DNA of 64,000 bases from Terrabacter sp. 28 (GTDB taxonomy: Bacteria > Actinomycetota > Actinomycetes > Actinomycetales > Dermatophilaceae). Under the pieces are notes generated by a model, which searched no databases, had not been told where the DNA came from, and saw only the letters and a list, made by a program, of their open reading frames with translations. This document shows positions 8,328-20,486 of this stretch, one piece after another. Made by a program: the position numbers and the translations under genes. The stretch spans positions 124,746-188,745 of the forward strand of contig JYOE01000015.1 of NCBI GenBank assembly GCA_000955875.1, written 5' to 3'. Numbering within the stretch: position 1 is the stretch's first letter; each line of letters begins with the position of its first letter.

Positions 8328-9218
8328 TCACATCCGGGCGCACGCTTCCAACAGGGAGTGGGCTGGGTCGTCGCTGTGAGCCGGCTGGGCGGTCGCCGTG
8401 CGCACGGCCGCGACGAACACGGCGCAGCGAGCCGGCAGGTCGAGGACGCGCCACGGGTCGCCGGCCCTCGCGACCGCGGGTCCACCGGCGTCGCGGTACG
8501 CGTCGAGGAACGTCTCCCACGACGCGTCGTCGAGCGCCCCGGCGGCCCAGAAGCCGGCAGGTCGGGCGAGATCCCACGCCGGGTCGCCCAGACCGAGGTC
8601 GTCGACGTCGAGCAGGCGCAGTCGGTCCGTGCCCACCGCGAGCTGGCCGAGGTGCCAGTCGCCGTGCACGACGTGCGGCGGGGCCGGCGACGAGCCGGTC
8701 AGCTCGCCCACGAGCCGCCTGCCGAGGCCGGCGAGCATCGAGCGAGCAGGGTGGTCCAGCCGACGCGCCCGGTCGAGGGCGCGGCTCACACGGGCCGGGC
8801 CGCCCGGTGGTGGGAGGACGCTCAGCACCGGGGACTCGACGGGCGTCCGGTGCAGGCGGGCGAGCAGCCGCCCCGCGTCGGCCCACGGGTGCTCCGGCGC
8901 GTCCTCGGTGAGCACCTCGACCCGCGGCCACAGCGTGACGAGCCGGCCGTCGGGAGTGGTGCGGGGAATGGCCTCGACGGGCTGCACCCAGCACGGGGCC
9001 GGCCCGGGCTCGGCGACCGCACGGAGGCGCTGGGCGAGCTCGGCGGCGCGGGTCCGGCGATGGTGCACCTTGGCGACCGCCTCGGCGGCGAAGGCGATCT
9101 CGGCGCCGGAGGGCGTCGTGCGTCGCTCGACCGCGCCGAGCCACGCCGCGAGCCACCTGTCGAGGGCCGCGTCGAGGGCGGCTTCGGGCTCCGCACCGGG
9201 GTGCGCATCATCGGTCAC
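8328..9218 (-). CDS. Aminoglycoside phosphotransferase (APH)-family kinase
   Basis: 296 residues with a choline/APH kinase fold. The catalytic loop VVHGDWHLGQL (about residue 185) keeps the base Asp but has Gln where the usual metal-binding Asn sits, and LLDVDDLGLGDPAWDLA supplies the second metal Asp. Such enzymes phosphorylate small molecules or metabolites. Resistance to aminoglycosides should not be assumed. GTG start with a GAGAAT hexamer six bases upstream. The zinc-ribbon gene lies downstream in the same direction. Confidence 0.8.
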   Translation of the reverse strand: MTDDAHPGAEPEAALDAALDRWLAAWLGAVERRTTPSGAEIAFAAEAVAKVHHRRTRAAELAQRLRAVAEPGPAPCWVQPVEAIPRTTPDGRLVTLWPRVEVLTEDAPEHPWADAGRLLARLHRTPVESPVLSVLPPPGGPARVSRALDRARRLDHPARSMLAGLGRRLVGELTGSSPAPPHVVHGDWHLGQLAVGTDRLRLLDVDDLGLGDPAWDLARPAGFWAAGALDDASWETFLDAYRDAGGPAVARAGDPWRVLDLPARCAVFVAAVRTATAQPAHSDDPAHSLLEACARM

Positions 9219-9224
9219 GTCCCG

Positions 9225-9230
9225 ATTCTC
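9225..9230 (-). promoter_or_regulatory. -10-like element of the APH-family gene
   Basis: GAGAAT on the minus strand with a 6-nt spacer to the GTG at 9218, the leaderless layout seen repeatedly here. Confidence 0.35.
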
Positions 9231-9280
9231 GCTGCCGCCGGCCGGGCCCGCCTTCGCGGAGCAGGGAGTAGGACTGTCCC

Positions 9281-10027
9281 ATGGGCACGATGACCGACTT
9301 CCCCGAGCACGACCTCACCGCCTACCGCGCCGACCCGCCGGGCCAGGCCCGCGGGGCCGTCGTCGTCATCCAGGAGATCTGGGGCCTGACCGACCACGTC
9401 AGGGACGTCACCGACCGTTTCGCGGCGCAGGGCTACGTCGCGGTGGCGCCCGACCTGCTGCGCCACGTCGGACTCACGCCCGACGTCGGCTCCCGCCTCT
9501 TCGACCTCGTGTCGCGAGGCACCGAGGAGCAGCGGCTCGCGGCCCAGCCCGACCTGCGGGCGGCGACGACACCGGCGCGCCAGCCGGAGTTCGCGGCGTG
9601 GGCCGTCCCGGCCCTGACGGCGGTCGTCGACTCGCTGGTGGAGGAGCCGGGCGTCGAGGGTCGGGTCGCCGTGGTGGGCTTCTGCTTCGGGGGCACGTAC
9701 GCGTTCGCCCTCGCGGCCGCGGACGCCCGGCTGCGGGCGGCGGTCCCCTTCTACGGCACGTTCCCCGACCACGCCGACCCCGCGACGATCGCCTGCCCCG
9801 TCCTCGCCTTCTACGGCGAGGAGGACCACGGGATCACCGACGGCGTTCCCGAGCTCGAGGGTCGCATGGCGGACGCCGGCGTGGACTTCACGGCACGCGT
9901 CTACCACGGGGTCGGTCACGCCTTCTTCAACGACGACTCGCCGTCGAGGTACAACGCGGAGGTGGCCGCCGACGCGTGGCAGCGCACGCTCGCCTTCCTC
10001 GAGGCGCACCTGGGCGGCGCGCGCTGA
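9281..10027 (+). CDS. Dienelactone hydrolase family protein
   Basis: 248 residues. It has the Cys-His-Asp triad layout of dienelactone hydrolases: GFCFGG with the nucleophilic Cys near residue 132, EEDHGI with the acid near residue 180, and GVGHAFFND with the His near residue 210. The early Glu in VVVIQEIWGL corresponds to the Glu that controls the Cys in this family. Cytoplasmic. The natural substrate may be a lactone or a general ester; the neighbours do not form a chlorocatechol pathway. An ATG at 9290 is an alternative start. Confidence 0.85.
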   Translation: MGTMTDFPEHDLTAYRADPPGQARGAVVVIQEIWGLTDHVRDVTDRFAAQGYVAVAPDLLRHVGLTPDVGSRLFDLVSRGTEEQRLAAQPDLRAATTPARQPEFAAWAVPALTAVVDSLVEEPGVEGRVAVVGFCFGGTYAFALAAADARLRAAVPFYGTFPDHADPATIACPVLAFYGEEDHGITDGVPELEGRMADAGVDFTARVYHGVGHAFFNDDSPSRYNAEVAADAWQRTLAFLEAHLGGAR

Positions 10028-10089
10028 GCCACAGAGTTCTCACAGCGCTTTCGTCCCCGAGTGACGCCGCGGTGGAGTAAGTCTGGGGC

Positions 10090-11801
<1,712 letters not shown>

Positions 11802-11805
<4 letters not shown>

Positions 11806-12650
11806 CGGCGGGCCAGCAGGTCGACGAGGTGGCTCGCCGGGTCGACATCGCACGACTGGCGGTCCGGGCGTATGCCGGCAACGACCGTGTCGCCGCAGCG
11901 CTCGTCGGCGGGTCGGTGGCCCGTGGCCTCGCCGACGCGGCGTCCGACATCGAGCTCGACGTCTACTGGACGGCTCCGCCGTCCTCGGCCGACCGCGAGG
12001 CGGCCGTCGAGGGAGCCGGTTTCGAGCGGGTCTACGCCGAGGAGGACGAGCACGAGTGGGCCGACGGCCTGCTCGTCGACGGCGTCAAGATCGACGTCAG
12101 CGGCTTCGTCACCTCCACGATCGACACCTATCTCGACCGGGCGCTCGCGGGCGACACCGAGGCGGAGCTGCAGGTGCGCGTGACCGCCCTGCGTGACGGC
12201 ATACCGCTGCACGGGCAGGGCGTCATCGAGGTGTGGCGGGCGCGGTGCGCCGACTATCCCGAGGCGCTCGCGGTGGCGATGGTGGAGCAGGGCCTCGACC
12301 TGCGCAGCCGCGAACGGCTGGAGATGCTCGCGGCCCGCGACGACGTGCTGCTGCTGCACCGCGACCTGCTCGACGGCGTGCAGGGCGTGCTCGACGCGCT
12401 GTTCGGCCTGAACCGGGTGTGGATGCCGCACCCGTTCCACAAGTGGCTCGACTGGGAGGAGTCGCTGCTGCCGCATCGGCCGGACCGTCTCGCCGCCCGC
12501 ATCCGGCAGCTGCTCGTCGCCGGCCCGCACGATGCCGTCCGCGCGCTGGTCGCTCTGGTCGACGAGACGTACGCCCTGGCGCGAGAGCACGCCCCGGCCG
12601 CCGACGTGACGCAGCTGCGCCAGGCCTTCGAGCTCCGCAGGGTCGTCTGA
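11802..12650 (+). CDS. Nucleotidyltransferase with DUF4037 domain
   Basis: 282 residues. The N-terminal nucleotidyltransferase motif is ALVGGSVARGLADAASDIELDVYW (residues about 30-53): GGS, then paired acidic residues for metal. The C-terminal half, with the MPHPFHKWLDWEESLLPHRP segment, matches the DUF4037 helical domain found in minimal nucleotidyltransferases. It likely transfers a nucleotide to a small molecule or protein; the target is unknown. Translationally coupled to the PhoD-like gene by a 4-bp overlap. Confidence 0.8.
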
Positions 12651-12713
12651 CGCCGCTCCGGAGTCCCTCGGCAGAAAGTCCGCAGGTCGAGGAACAAAGC
12701 CCGCGAACCAAGA

Positions 12714-12734
12714 GTTGAGTCGAGTGAACGCAAG
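12714..12734 (+). promoter_or_regulatory. HAIR operator (HspR binding site) upstream of dnaK
   Basis: GTTGAGT, seven bases, then ACGCAAG. This matches the HAIR consensus CTTGAGT-N7-ACTCAAG at 11 of 14 arm positions with exact spacing. hspR itself is the last gene of this operon, giving an autoregulated heat-shock circuit as known in Streptomyces and Mycobacterium. Confidence 0.8.
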
Positions 12735-12750
12735 ATTTGCGAGTCCGGCT

Positions 12751-12780
12751 TTGACAATCACGGGTCGGGCGGAGCACATT
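12751..12780 (+). promoter_or_regulatory. Probable dnaK promoter
   Basis: A perfect TTGACA lies at 12751-12756. With an 18-nt spacer the -10 would be CACATT at 12775-12780, which is weak. The HAIR site sits just upstream, a position suited to HspR repression. The -10 assignment is tentative. Confidence 0.45.
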
Positions 12781-12857
12781 GAGCGAGGGCCAGTTTCCGG
12801 ACAGCTACCCCGGGACCGGCAGACACCGGACCCATCCAGACCATCAAGGAGTCACCC

Positions 12858-14764
<1,907 letters not shown>

Positions 14765-14768
<4 letters not shown>

Positions 14769-15472
14769 CCGAGTCGACCGACCCCACCGGCAACGGCCCG
14801 ACGGGCGAGCAGCCCGACGTGACCGCCACGGGTGCACAGGGTGCCGGCAGCGGTGACGCTGCCGGCGCCCCGGGGCCGGCCGCCGACGAGGCGCCGGCTG
14901 ACGGCAAGCGCCACCACACGTACTACGAGGGCGGCTCCGGCGCCTCGTCCGAGCCCGGCGGCGAGGACGAGTACGACCACGCCCCCAAGGGGTCGGCCGC
15001 GGCGCAGGAGTCCGAGGAGTCGGAGGGCGTCGCCCTCGCCGAGGAGGACACCATGGCCGCGACGTTGCTCGCGGACCTGCAGCGACTGCAGGCCGAGTAC
15101 GTCAACTACAAGAAGCGCGTCGACCGCGACCGTGAGGTGATCCGCCACTCCGCGGTCGGCAGCGTCGTCGAGTCGCTGCTGCCGGTGCTCGACGACATCC
15201 ACATGGCCCGGCAGGCCGGCGACCTCGCCGCGGGGCCGTTCGCCGCGATCGCCGAAAAGCTCGAGGCGACGCTGGGCCGCTACGGCGTCGAGCGCCTCGG
15301 CGAGGCCGGTCAGGAGTTCGATCCCAACGTGCACGAAGCCCTCATGCACGTCGAGGCCGAGCTGCCCGAGGGTGCCACCGGCACGACCGTCGTCCAGGTG
15401 CTGCAGCCGGGATACCGCATCGGTGACCGGCTCGTCCGTGCCGCGCGGGTGTCGGTTGCCGACCCCGCCTGA
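14765..15472 (+). CDS. grpE: Nucleotide exchange factor GrpE
   Basis: 235 residues, longer than E. coli GrpE because of an N-terminal disordered Gly/Ala/Asp/Glu-rich region of about 90 residues. The conserved part includes [20 protein letters not shown] (long dimer helix) and the C-terminal beta domain with [13 protein letters not shown] and [21 protein letters not shown]. It releases ADP from DnaK. GTG start inside the dnaK stop (GTGA). Confidence 0.96.
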
Positions 15473-15479
15473 GACGTCC

Positions 15480-15509
15480 GCCGCCGGGCTGCACGCGCAG
15501 CCCGGCGGC
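15480..15509 (+). terminator. Strong hairpin between grpE and dnaJ
   Basis: A perfect 13-bp GC stem (15480-15492 with 15497-15509) closes an ACGC loop, 7 bases after the grpE stop. No T-tract follows, so it may be a partial terminator, an RNA processing or stability element, or an attenuator that lowers dnaJ-hspR relative to dnaK-grpE. One CGGCATAC motif (15506-15513) starts inside its 3' arm. Confidence 0.5.
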
Positions 15510-15561
15510 ATACCCGATGATGGGAGCAGCGTGAGTCCCACCGTGACGAAGGAGGTGCGCC

Positions 15562-16575
15562 TTGGCTAGCCAGGACTGGTTCGAGAAGGACTTCTACGGC
15601 ATCCTCGGCGTGCCCCAGGATGCCGATGCGGCGACGATCAAGAAGACGTACCGCAAGCTCGCCCGCACCATGCACCCCGACCACAACGTCGGCGACGCCA
15701 AGGCGGAGGAGCGCTTCAAGGAGATCGGCGAGGCGTATGCCGTCCTCTCCGACCCCGAGCAGCGCCGCGAGTACGACGCCATCCGCGCCATGTCGCACGG
15801 CGGCGCCCGCTTCACCGCGGGTGGCCCCGGTGGCGGCGGCGCCGGCTTCGAGGACATCTTCTCCGCCTTCGGCGGTGCAGGTGGCGGTGGGCAGCGCGTG
15901 CGTTTCAGCACCGGTGGTGCCGGTGGCCAGCCGAACCTCGAGGACATCCTCGGCCAGATGTTCGGTGGCGGTGCGGCCGGACCCGGCGCCGGCTACGGCG
16001 GCTACGGAGCCCCCGCGGGGCCCCGCCCCGGCGCCGACGTGCAGGCCAGCACCCGCATCGGCTTCCGCGACGCCGTCGAGGGTTCGACCGTCTCGCTCAG
16101 CTCGCCCGACCTCGGCCGCATCAACGCCCGCATCCCGGCGGGCGTCAAGGACGGCCAGCGGATCCGCCTGCGCGGCAAGGGGCGTCAGGGTGATCCTGGC
16201 GCTCCGGCCGGCGACCTGATCCTCACGGTGTCCGTCGACAAGCACCCCGTCTTCGGGCGTGACGGCGACAACCTCACCCTCGACCTGCCGGTGACCTTCG
16301 CGGAGGCCGCGCTCGGCGCGACCGTCGCGGTCCCGACGCTCGACGGCGGTTCGGTCAAGGTCAAGGTGGCGCCCGGCACCCCGAGCGGCCGGGTGCTGCG
16401 CCTCAAGGGGCGCGGCGTGAAGCGCGGCGACCACACAGGCGATCTGCTCGCCAAGGTGCAGGTCGTCGTGCCGCAGCGGCTCACCGACGAGGCCCGCGAG
16501 GCCGTCGAGAAGATGGCCGCGGCCGAGAGTGGCCACGACCCGCGGGCCGAGCTCTTCGAGCGCGCCCGCGCCTGA
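15562..16575 (+). CDS. dnaJ: DnaJ-family co-chaperone, class B (no zinc finger)
   Basis: 337 residues starting at TTG with a strong AAGGAGGTG ribosome binding site. The J domain (about residues 8-75) contains the HPD tripeptide in MHPDHN that triggers DnaK hydrolysis. A Gly/Phe-rich region follows, then the two beta-barrel client-binding domains. The four CXXCXGXG zinc-finger repeats of classic DnaJ are absent, so this is a CbpA/class B architecture in a classic heat-shock operon. A zinc-finger DnaJ may be coded elsewhere (for example near hrcA). Confidence 0.93.
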   Translation: MASQDWFEKDFYGILGVPQDADAATIKKTYRKLARTMHPDHNVGDAKAEERFKEIGEAYAVLSDPEQRREYDAIRAMSHGGARFTAGGPGGGGAGFEDIFSAFGGAGGGGQRVRFSTGGAGGQPNLEDILGQMFGGGAAGPGAGYGGYGAPAGPRPGADVQASTRIGFRDAVEGSTVSLSSPDLGRINARIPAGVKDGQRIRLRGKGRQGDPGAPAGDLILTVSVDKHPVFGRDGDNLTLDLPVTFAEAALGATVAVPTLDGGSVKVKVAPGTPSGRVLRLKGRGVKRGDHTGDLLAKVQVVVPQRLTDEAREAVEKMAAAESGHDPRAELFERARA

Positions 16576-16625
16576 CGGCATACGCGACGAACCACACGAA
16601 CGACGAGGAGGAGGAGGTGGCTGGA

Positions 16626-17087
16626 ATGGCTCGCAGGAGCGCCCGACCCGGCGGCCACGACGACGACGCGCCCGTCTTCGTCATCTCCGTCGCGGCCGAG
16701 CTGGCCGGCATGCACGCGCAGACCCTGCGGCAGTACGACCGGCTCGGCCTCGTCTCGCCGTCCCGCACGCGCGGCGGCGGCCGTCGCTACAGCTCGCGCG
16801 ACGTCGCGCTGCTCCGCGAGGTCCAGCGCCTCTCGCAGGAAGGCGTCTCGCTCGCCGGGATCCAGCGCATCCTCGACCTCGAGAACCACGTGAACGCGCT
16901 GCAGTCGCGTGTCCAGGAGCTGACCGAAGAGCTGAGCACGGCCCGCGCGGCCCTCGCGGCCGGGGCCTCGGGCGCACGGGTCTTCGCCGTCGGTCCGCGC
17001 GGGGAGGTCGTGGCCGTCCGGCCCGGGCAGCGCCCGCCGCGCACGCCCGCCTCGCAGGCGCTGGTGGTCTGGCGCCCGGAGCGCTAG
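16626..17087 (+). CDS. hspR: MerR-family heat-shock repressor HspR
   Basis: 153 residues from the ATG at 16626, which has a GGAGGAGGTGG ribosome binding site eight bases upstream. The winged HTH is FVISVAAELAGMHAQTLRQYDRLGLVSPSRTRGGGRRYS, followed by a coiled coil (about residues 75-105) for dimerisation and a basic tail. Known HspR proteins bind HAIR sites and use DnaK as co-repressor. Two such sites are present, upstream of dnaK and clpB, so the whole circuit is inside this window. A GTG at 16617 is a less likely start. Confidence 0.95.
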   Translation: MARRSARPGGHDDDAPVFVISVAAELAGMHAQTLRQYDRLGLVSPSRTRGGGRRYSSRDVALLREVQRLSQEGVSLAGIQRILDLENHVNALQSRVQELTEELSTARAALAAGASGARVFAVGPRGEVVAVRPGQRPPRTPASQALVVWRPER

Positions 17088-17130
17088 CGACCAGCGGACG
17101 CCGGCGCCCGAGCCGGCCCCCTCGTCGGTG

Positions 17131-17157
17131 CCGTGTGCAACACTGTGCCAGCCTCGA
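17131..17157 (+). repeat. Leader element shared by the two ANTAR genes, copy A
   Basis: About 22 of 27 positions match 20421-20447 upstream of the GAF-ANTAR gene; the common core is TGCAA-N-ACTGTGCC-N-GCCTC. It lies about 95 bp before the GTG at 17226. It could be a promoter, an operator or part of an RNA leader. A GAGGC at 17192-17196 could pair with its GCCTC. Confidence 0.6.
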
Positions 17158-17225
17158 GCAGACGGGGTGTCTGTCCCGCTGTATGCCGCCGGAGGCCGTT
17201 GCGTGTTCCACTTTCCGGAGGTCGT

Positions 17226-20200
17226 GTGACCCCCTCATACCCCGACGGTGACTCCGTGAACCGAGTCCCGGGGTCCGATCTCGGCGCGCCCGTCCGCCGC
17301 TCGGTCGAGATGCAGGAGCTCTTCGCCCGCCACGACTGGTCCGCGACGCCGCTGGGGCCGGTCGATGCCTGGCCCGACAACCTGCGCTCCATCGTCGACA
17401 TCTGCCTGTCGTCGGGCTTCCCCATGCTCGTGTGCTGGGGGCCCGAGCTGACCATGGTCTACAACGACGGCTACCGCACCCTGCTCGGCCGCAGCAAGCA
17501 CCCGGAGGCCCTCGGCCGCCCGGTGCGGCAGGTCTGGCCCGAGGTCTGGGACGTCATCGGCCCCATGTTCGACGGGGTGCTCGGGGGTGGGCCCGCGACC
17601 TGGGTCGAGGACGAGCTGCTCGTCGTCGACCGGTTCGGCTTCCTCGAGGAGGCCTACTTCACGTGGTCCTACGGCGCCATCCACGACGCCGACGGCCACG
17701 TCGCCGGCATCCTCAACGTGGCCGTCGAGACGACCGACAAGGTGCTGGCGGTGCGCCGCGCCGGTGCCGCGCTCGAGCTGTTCCAGGCGCTCATCGTCGC
17801 GACGGCGCCCGAGAGCCGCGAGCAGGTGCGCGAGCGCACCCTCGAGGTGCTCCGCAGGCAGACCGCAGACCACCTGGACGTCGACCTCGTCTGGGTCGAC
17901 GGCAGCGGCTCCGCCGCGCTCACGGGTGACGCCGAGCCCGGCGTGCACGTCGTCCCCGTGCTCGAGCCCGGACTCTCCGAACCCACGGCTCTCCTGCGGT
18001 TCGGGGCCAACCCACGCAGGCCCTGGGACGCCCAGCTGCAGGCGTACGCCGAGCTGTGCGCCTCGCACGCGGCGACGGCCCTGAGCGGCGTGCGTCGACG
18101 CGCCGACGACCGCGCGCGCGAGGAGGCCCTCGCCGAGCTCGACGTCGCGAAGTCCGACTTCTTCGCCAACGTCAGCCACGAGCTGCGCACGCCGCTCGCG
18201 CTCATCGCCGGGCCGGTGCAGGACGCCCTGGCCGCCGACGCCCTCGACGCCGACACGCGCCGTCGGTTCGAGATGATCGCGCGCAACTCAGAGCGCCTCA
18301 CCGGGCTCGTCGACCGCATCCTCGACCTCACCCGCGTCGAGGCCGGTGCGGTCGAGCCGCACCCCGTCGCCGTCGACGTCGCGGCGGTGACCGACGGCGT
18401 CGCCGCCAACTTCCGCCCGGCCATCGAACGGATGGGGCTCGACTTCGTCGTCGAGCGCGGCGACCTCCCACGGCAGGCGTACGTCGACGTCGACATGTAC
18501 GAGCGCATCGTGCTCAACCTGCTGTCCAACGCGTTGAAGTTCACGCCCCAGGGCCGGATCGGGCTCTCCCTGAGCGGTGACGAGGCCGGCTACGTGGTGT
18601 CGGTCAGCGACACCGGCATCGGTATCCCCGAGAAGGACCGCGACCACGTCTTCGACCGGTTCCGGCAGCTCGCCGGCAGCGACGAGCGCCGCTCGCGCGA
18701 GGGGGCCGGCATCGGGCTGTCGATCGTCCGGCAGCTCGTCGGGCTGCTCGGCGGCAGCATCTCCCTCGACACGGGCGAGGGGCGGGGGAGCACCTTCACC
18801 GTCCGGTTGCCGTGGGGAGAGCCGCCGACGCAGTCGGCCAGCCGGCCGTCGATCACGCCGCGGCCGGCGGAGTCGTTCATCAGCGAGGCGGCGGCCTGGG
18901 CCGGCCCCGACGAGGGCGACGCGGACACCCCCGCGCGTGCCGTCACGGGACGTCCGACCCTGCTCGTCGTCGAGGACAACCCGGACATGCGCTGGCACGT
19001 CACCCGGCACCTGCGCGACGACTACGACGTCGTCACGTCGCGTGACGGCGTGGAGGCTCTGGCCCGGATGCGGGCCGCCCGCCCCGACATCGTGCTCGCC
19101 GACGTCATGATGCCGCGGATGGACGGCCTGACCCTCGTGCGCGAGATCCGCGAGGACCCCACCCTGCGAGACCTGCCCGTCGTGCTCCTGTCGGCGCGCG
19201 CCGGCGTCGAGGCGAGCACGATCGGGCTGACCATGGGTGCCGACGACTACGTCGTCAAGCCGTTCGACCCGACCGAGCTGCGCGCCCGGCTCTCCGCCAA
19301 CCTCGTCCGGTCGCGCTCGCGCTCGCGCGACGCCGCCTGGCTGCGCGCCATCCTCGGCGCCATCCAGGAGCCGCTCGTCGTCGCCGACGCCGAGGGCACC
19401 GTGGTCGAGCTCAACGGGGCCTTCACCCGCGACTACGGCTGGTCGCTGGCCGACGGGCCGTTCACCCCGCCCTACCCGTGGTGGATCCCGGCCGACGAGG
19501 CGCCGGCCGAGAACGAGGCCCACGCTCGCCGCGTCGAGCTGCTGCGCACCGGCCAGCCCTTCCTCGACGAGCACTACCGCATCCGGAGGAAGAGCGGGGG
19601 AGAGGCGTGGGTGCACACCCGGGCCGCGAGCGTCCCCGAGACGGCCGACCACGCCGGCTTCGTGCTCGGCGTGGCCCGCGACGAGACCCGCGAGCGCGAG
19701 TCCCGGATGCGCCGCGAGCTCGCCGGCCGGGTCGCCGTCGAGCTCGCCGCCGCGGACGGGCTCGACCAGGCCCTGGCCACGGCCGTCACCGGTTTCACCG
19801 TGCTCTTCGACGGCGAGGTGACCCTCCGGGTGGCCGACGACAAGGGCGACGTCGTGGTGCTGTCGCCCCGTGGCCGCGTGCAGCCGTCAGAGCTCGACGA
19901 CGCCGTCCGCGAGGGCCTCGAGTCGTCGCCGCACGGCCACGACGTCCTCGTCGGTGACAAGCGTGAGGGGCTGCTGCTCCTGCCGACGTCGCAGGACTCG
20001 GAGTGCCGTGCGTGGGTGCAGTTCGACGAGCCGCGCATCGTCGGCAGCGACGAGCTGATCGTCGGCGACCTGCTCGCCCAGACCCTCGGCCAGGCGGTCG
20101 ACCGGGTGGTGGCGAGCCGGGCCCGGGCCGAGAAGGAGCACCAGCTCGAGCAGGCGATCGAGAGCCATCGGCTGATCGGGCACGCGGTGGGGGTGCTCAT

Positions 20201-20330
20201 CGAGCGCCACCGCGTCACCGCCAAGCAGGCGTTCGAGATGCTCCGGCAGGCCTCGCTCCACCGCAACATCAAGCTGCGCGAGATCGCAGCCAGGGTCGTC
20301 GAGAGTGGTCAGGACCCCGACTCGGCCTGA
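17226..20330 (+). CDS. Hybrid sensor kinase-response regulator with C-terminal ANTAR domain
   Basis: 1034 residues from a GTG with GGAGG five bases upstream. Order: PAS-like sensor (about 20-170), GAF-like region, HisKA with phospho-acceptor His318 in NVSHELRTPL, HATPase with N, G1 (DTGIGIP) and G2 (GAGIGLS) boxes to about 535, receiver domain with phospho-Asp626 in LADVMMPRMDG, a second PAS (about 700-820), a degenerate GAF-like stretch, and an ANTAR RNA-binding domain (about 968-1028). No membrane segment, so cytoplasmic sensing. ANTAR domains act as RNA-binding antiterminators, so output is probably post-initiation control. One polypeptide thus carries sensor, kinase, receiver and RNA output. 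Confidence 0.88.
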   Translation: MTPSYPDGDSVNRVPGSDLGAPVRRSVEMQELFARHDWSATPLGPVDAWPDNLRSIVDICLSSGFPMLVCWGPELTMVYNDGYRTLLGRSKHPEALGRPVRQVWPEVWDVIGPMFDGVLGGGPATWVEDELLVVDRFGFLEEAYFTWSYGAIHDADGHVAGILNVAVETTDKVLAVRRAGAALELFQALIVATAPESREQVRERTLEVLRRQTADHLDVDLVWVDGSGSAALTGDAEPGVHVVPVLEPGLSEPTALLRFGANPRRPWDAQLQAYAELCASHAATALSGVRRRADDRAREEALAELDVAKSDFFANVSHELRTPLALIAGPVQDALAADALDADTRRRFEMIARNSERLTGLVDRILDLTRVEAGAVEPHPVAVDVAAVTDGVAANFRPAIERMGLDFVVERGDLPRQAYVDVDMYERIVLNLLSNALKFTPQGRIGLSLSGDEAGYVVSVSDTGIGIPEKDRDHVFDRFRQLAGSDERRSREGAGIGLSIVRQLVGLLGGSISLDTGEGRGSTFTVRLPWGEPPTQSASRPSITPRPAESFISEAAAWAGPDEGDADTPARAVTGRPTLLVVEDNPDMRWHVTRHLRDDYDVVTSRDGVEALARMRAARPDIVLADVMMPRMDGLTLVREIREDPTLRDLPVVLLSARAGVEASTIGLTMGADDYVVKPFDPTELRARLSANLVRSRSRSRDAAWLRAILGAIQEPLVVADAEGTVVELNGAFTRDYGWSLADGPFTPPYPWWIPADEAPAENEAHARRVELLRTGQPFLDEHYRIRRKSGGEAWVHTRAASVPETADHAGFVLGVARDETRERESRMRRELAGRVAVELAAADGLDQALATAVTGFTVLFDGEVTLRVADDKGDVVVLSPRGRVQPSELDDAVREGLESSPHGHDVLVGDKREGLLLLPTSQDSECRAWVQFDEPRIVGSDELIVGDLLAQTLGQAVDRVVASRARAEKEHQLEQAIESHRLIGHAVGVLIERHRVTAKQAFEMLRQASLHRNIKLREIAARVVESGQDPDSA

Positions 20331-20420
20331 CCCGTCGGAGCCGGCCCCACGCGGCCCGATCGCCGTGCGCCCTTGTGCCACGGGCAGATCGGGCCGTGTC
20401 GCGTTTTGGCGTGCACGCAA

Positions 20421-20447
20421 CCGGATGCAAGACTGTGCCTGCCTCCA
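20421..20447 (+). repeat. Leader element shared by the two ANTAR genes, copy B
   Basis: Counterpart of 17131-17157. Here GCCTCC at 20441-20446 is exactly complementary to GGAGGC at 20477-20482, which includes the Shine-Dalgarno sequence of the GTG at 20487. The element could therefore mask ribosome entry. No ANTAR-type dual hexaloop was evident by eye. Confidence 0.55.
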
Positions 20448-20486
20448 AGTTCGCGGGCCCTGCCGACGCATGCCCTGGAGGCCCCC

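Noticed and set aside
17131..17230. ANTAR-type dual hexaloop hairpins in the leader of the hybrid kinase.
   Set aside because: A CAGAC/GTCTG stem with a 5-nt loop is visible at 17159-17173, but no pair of six-base loops with the expected A and G positions was found by eye.
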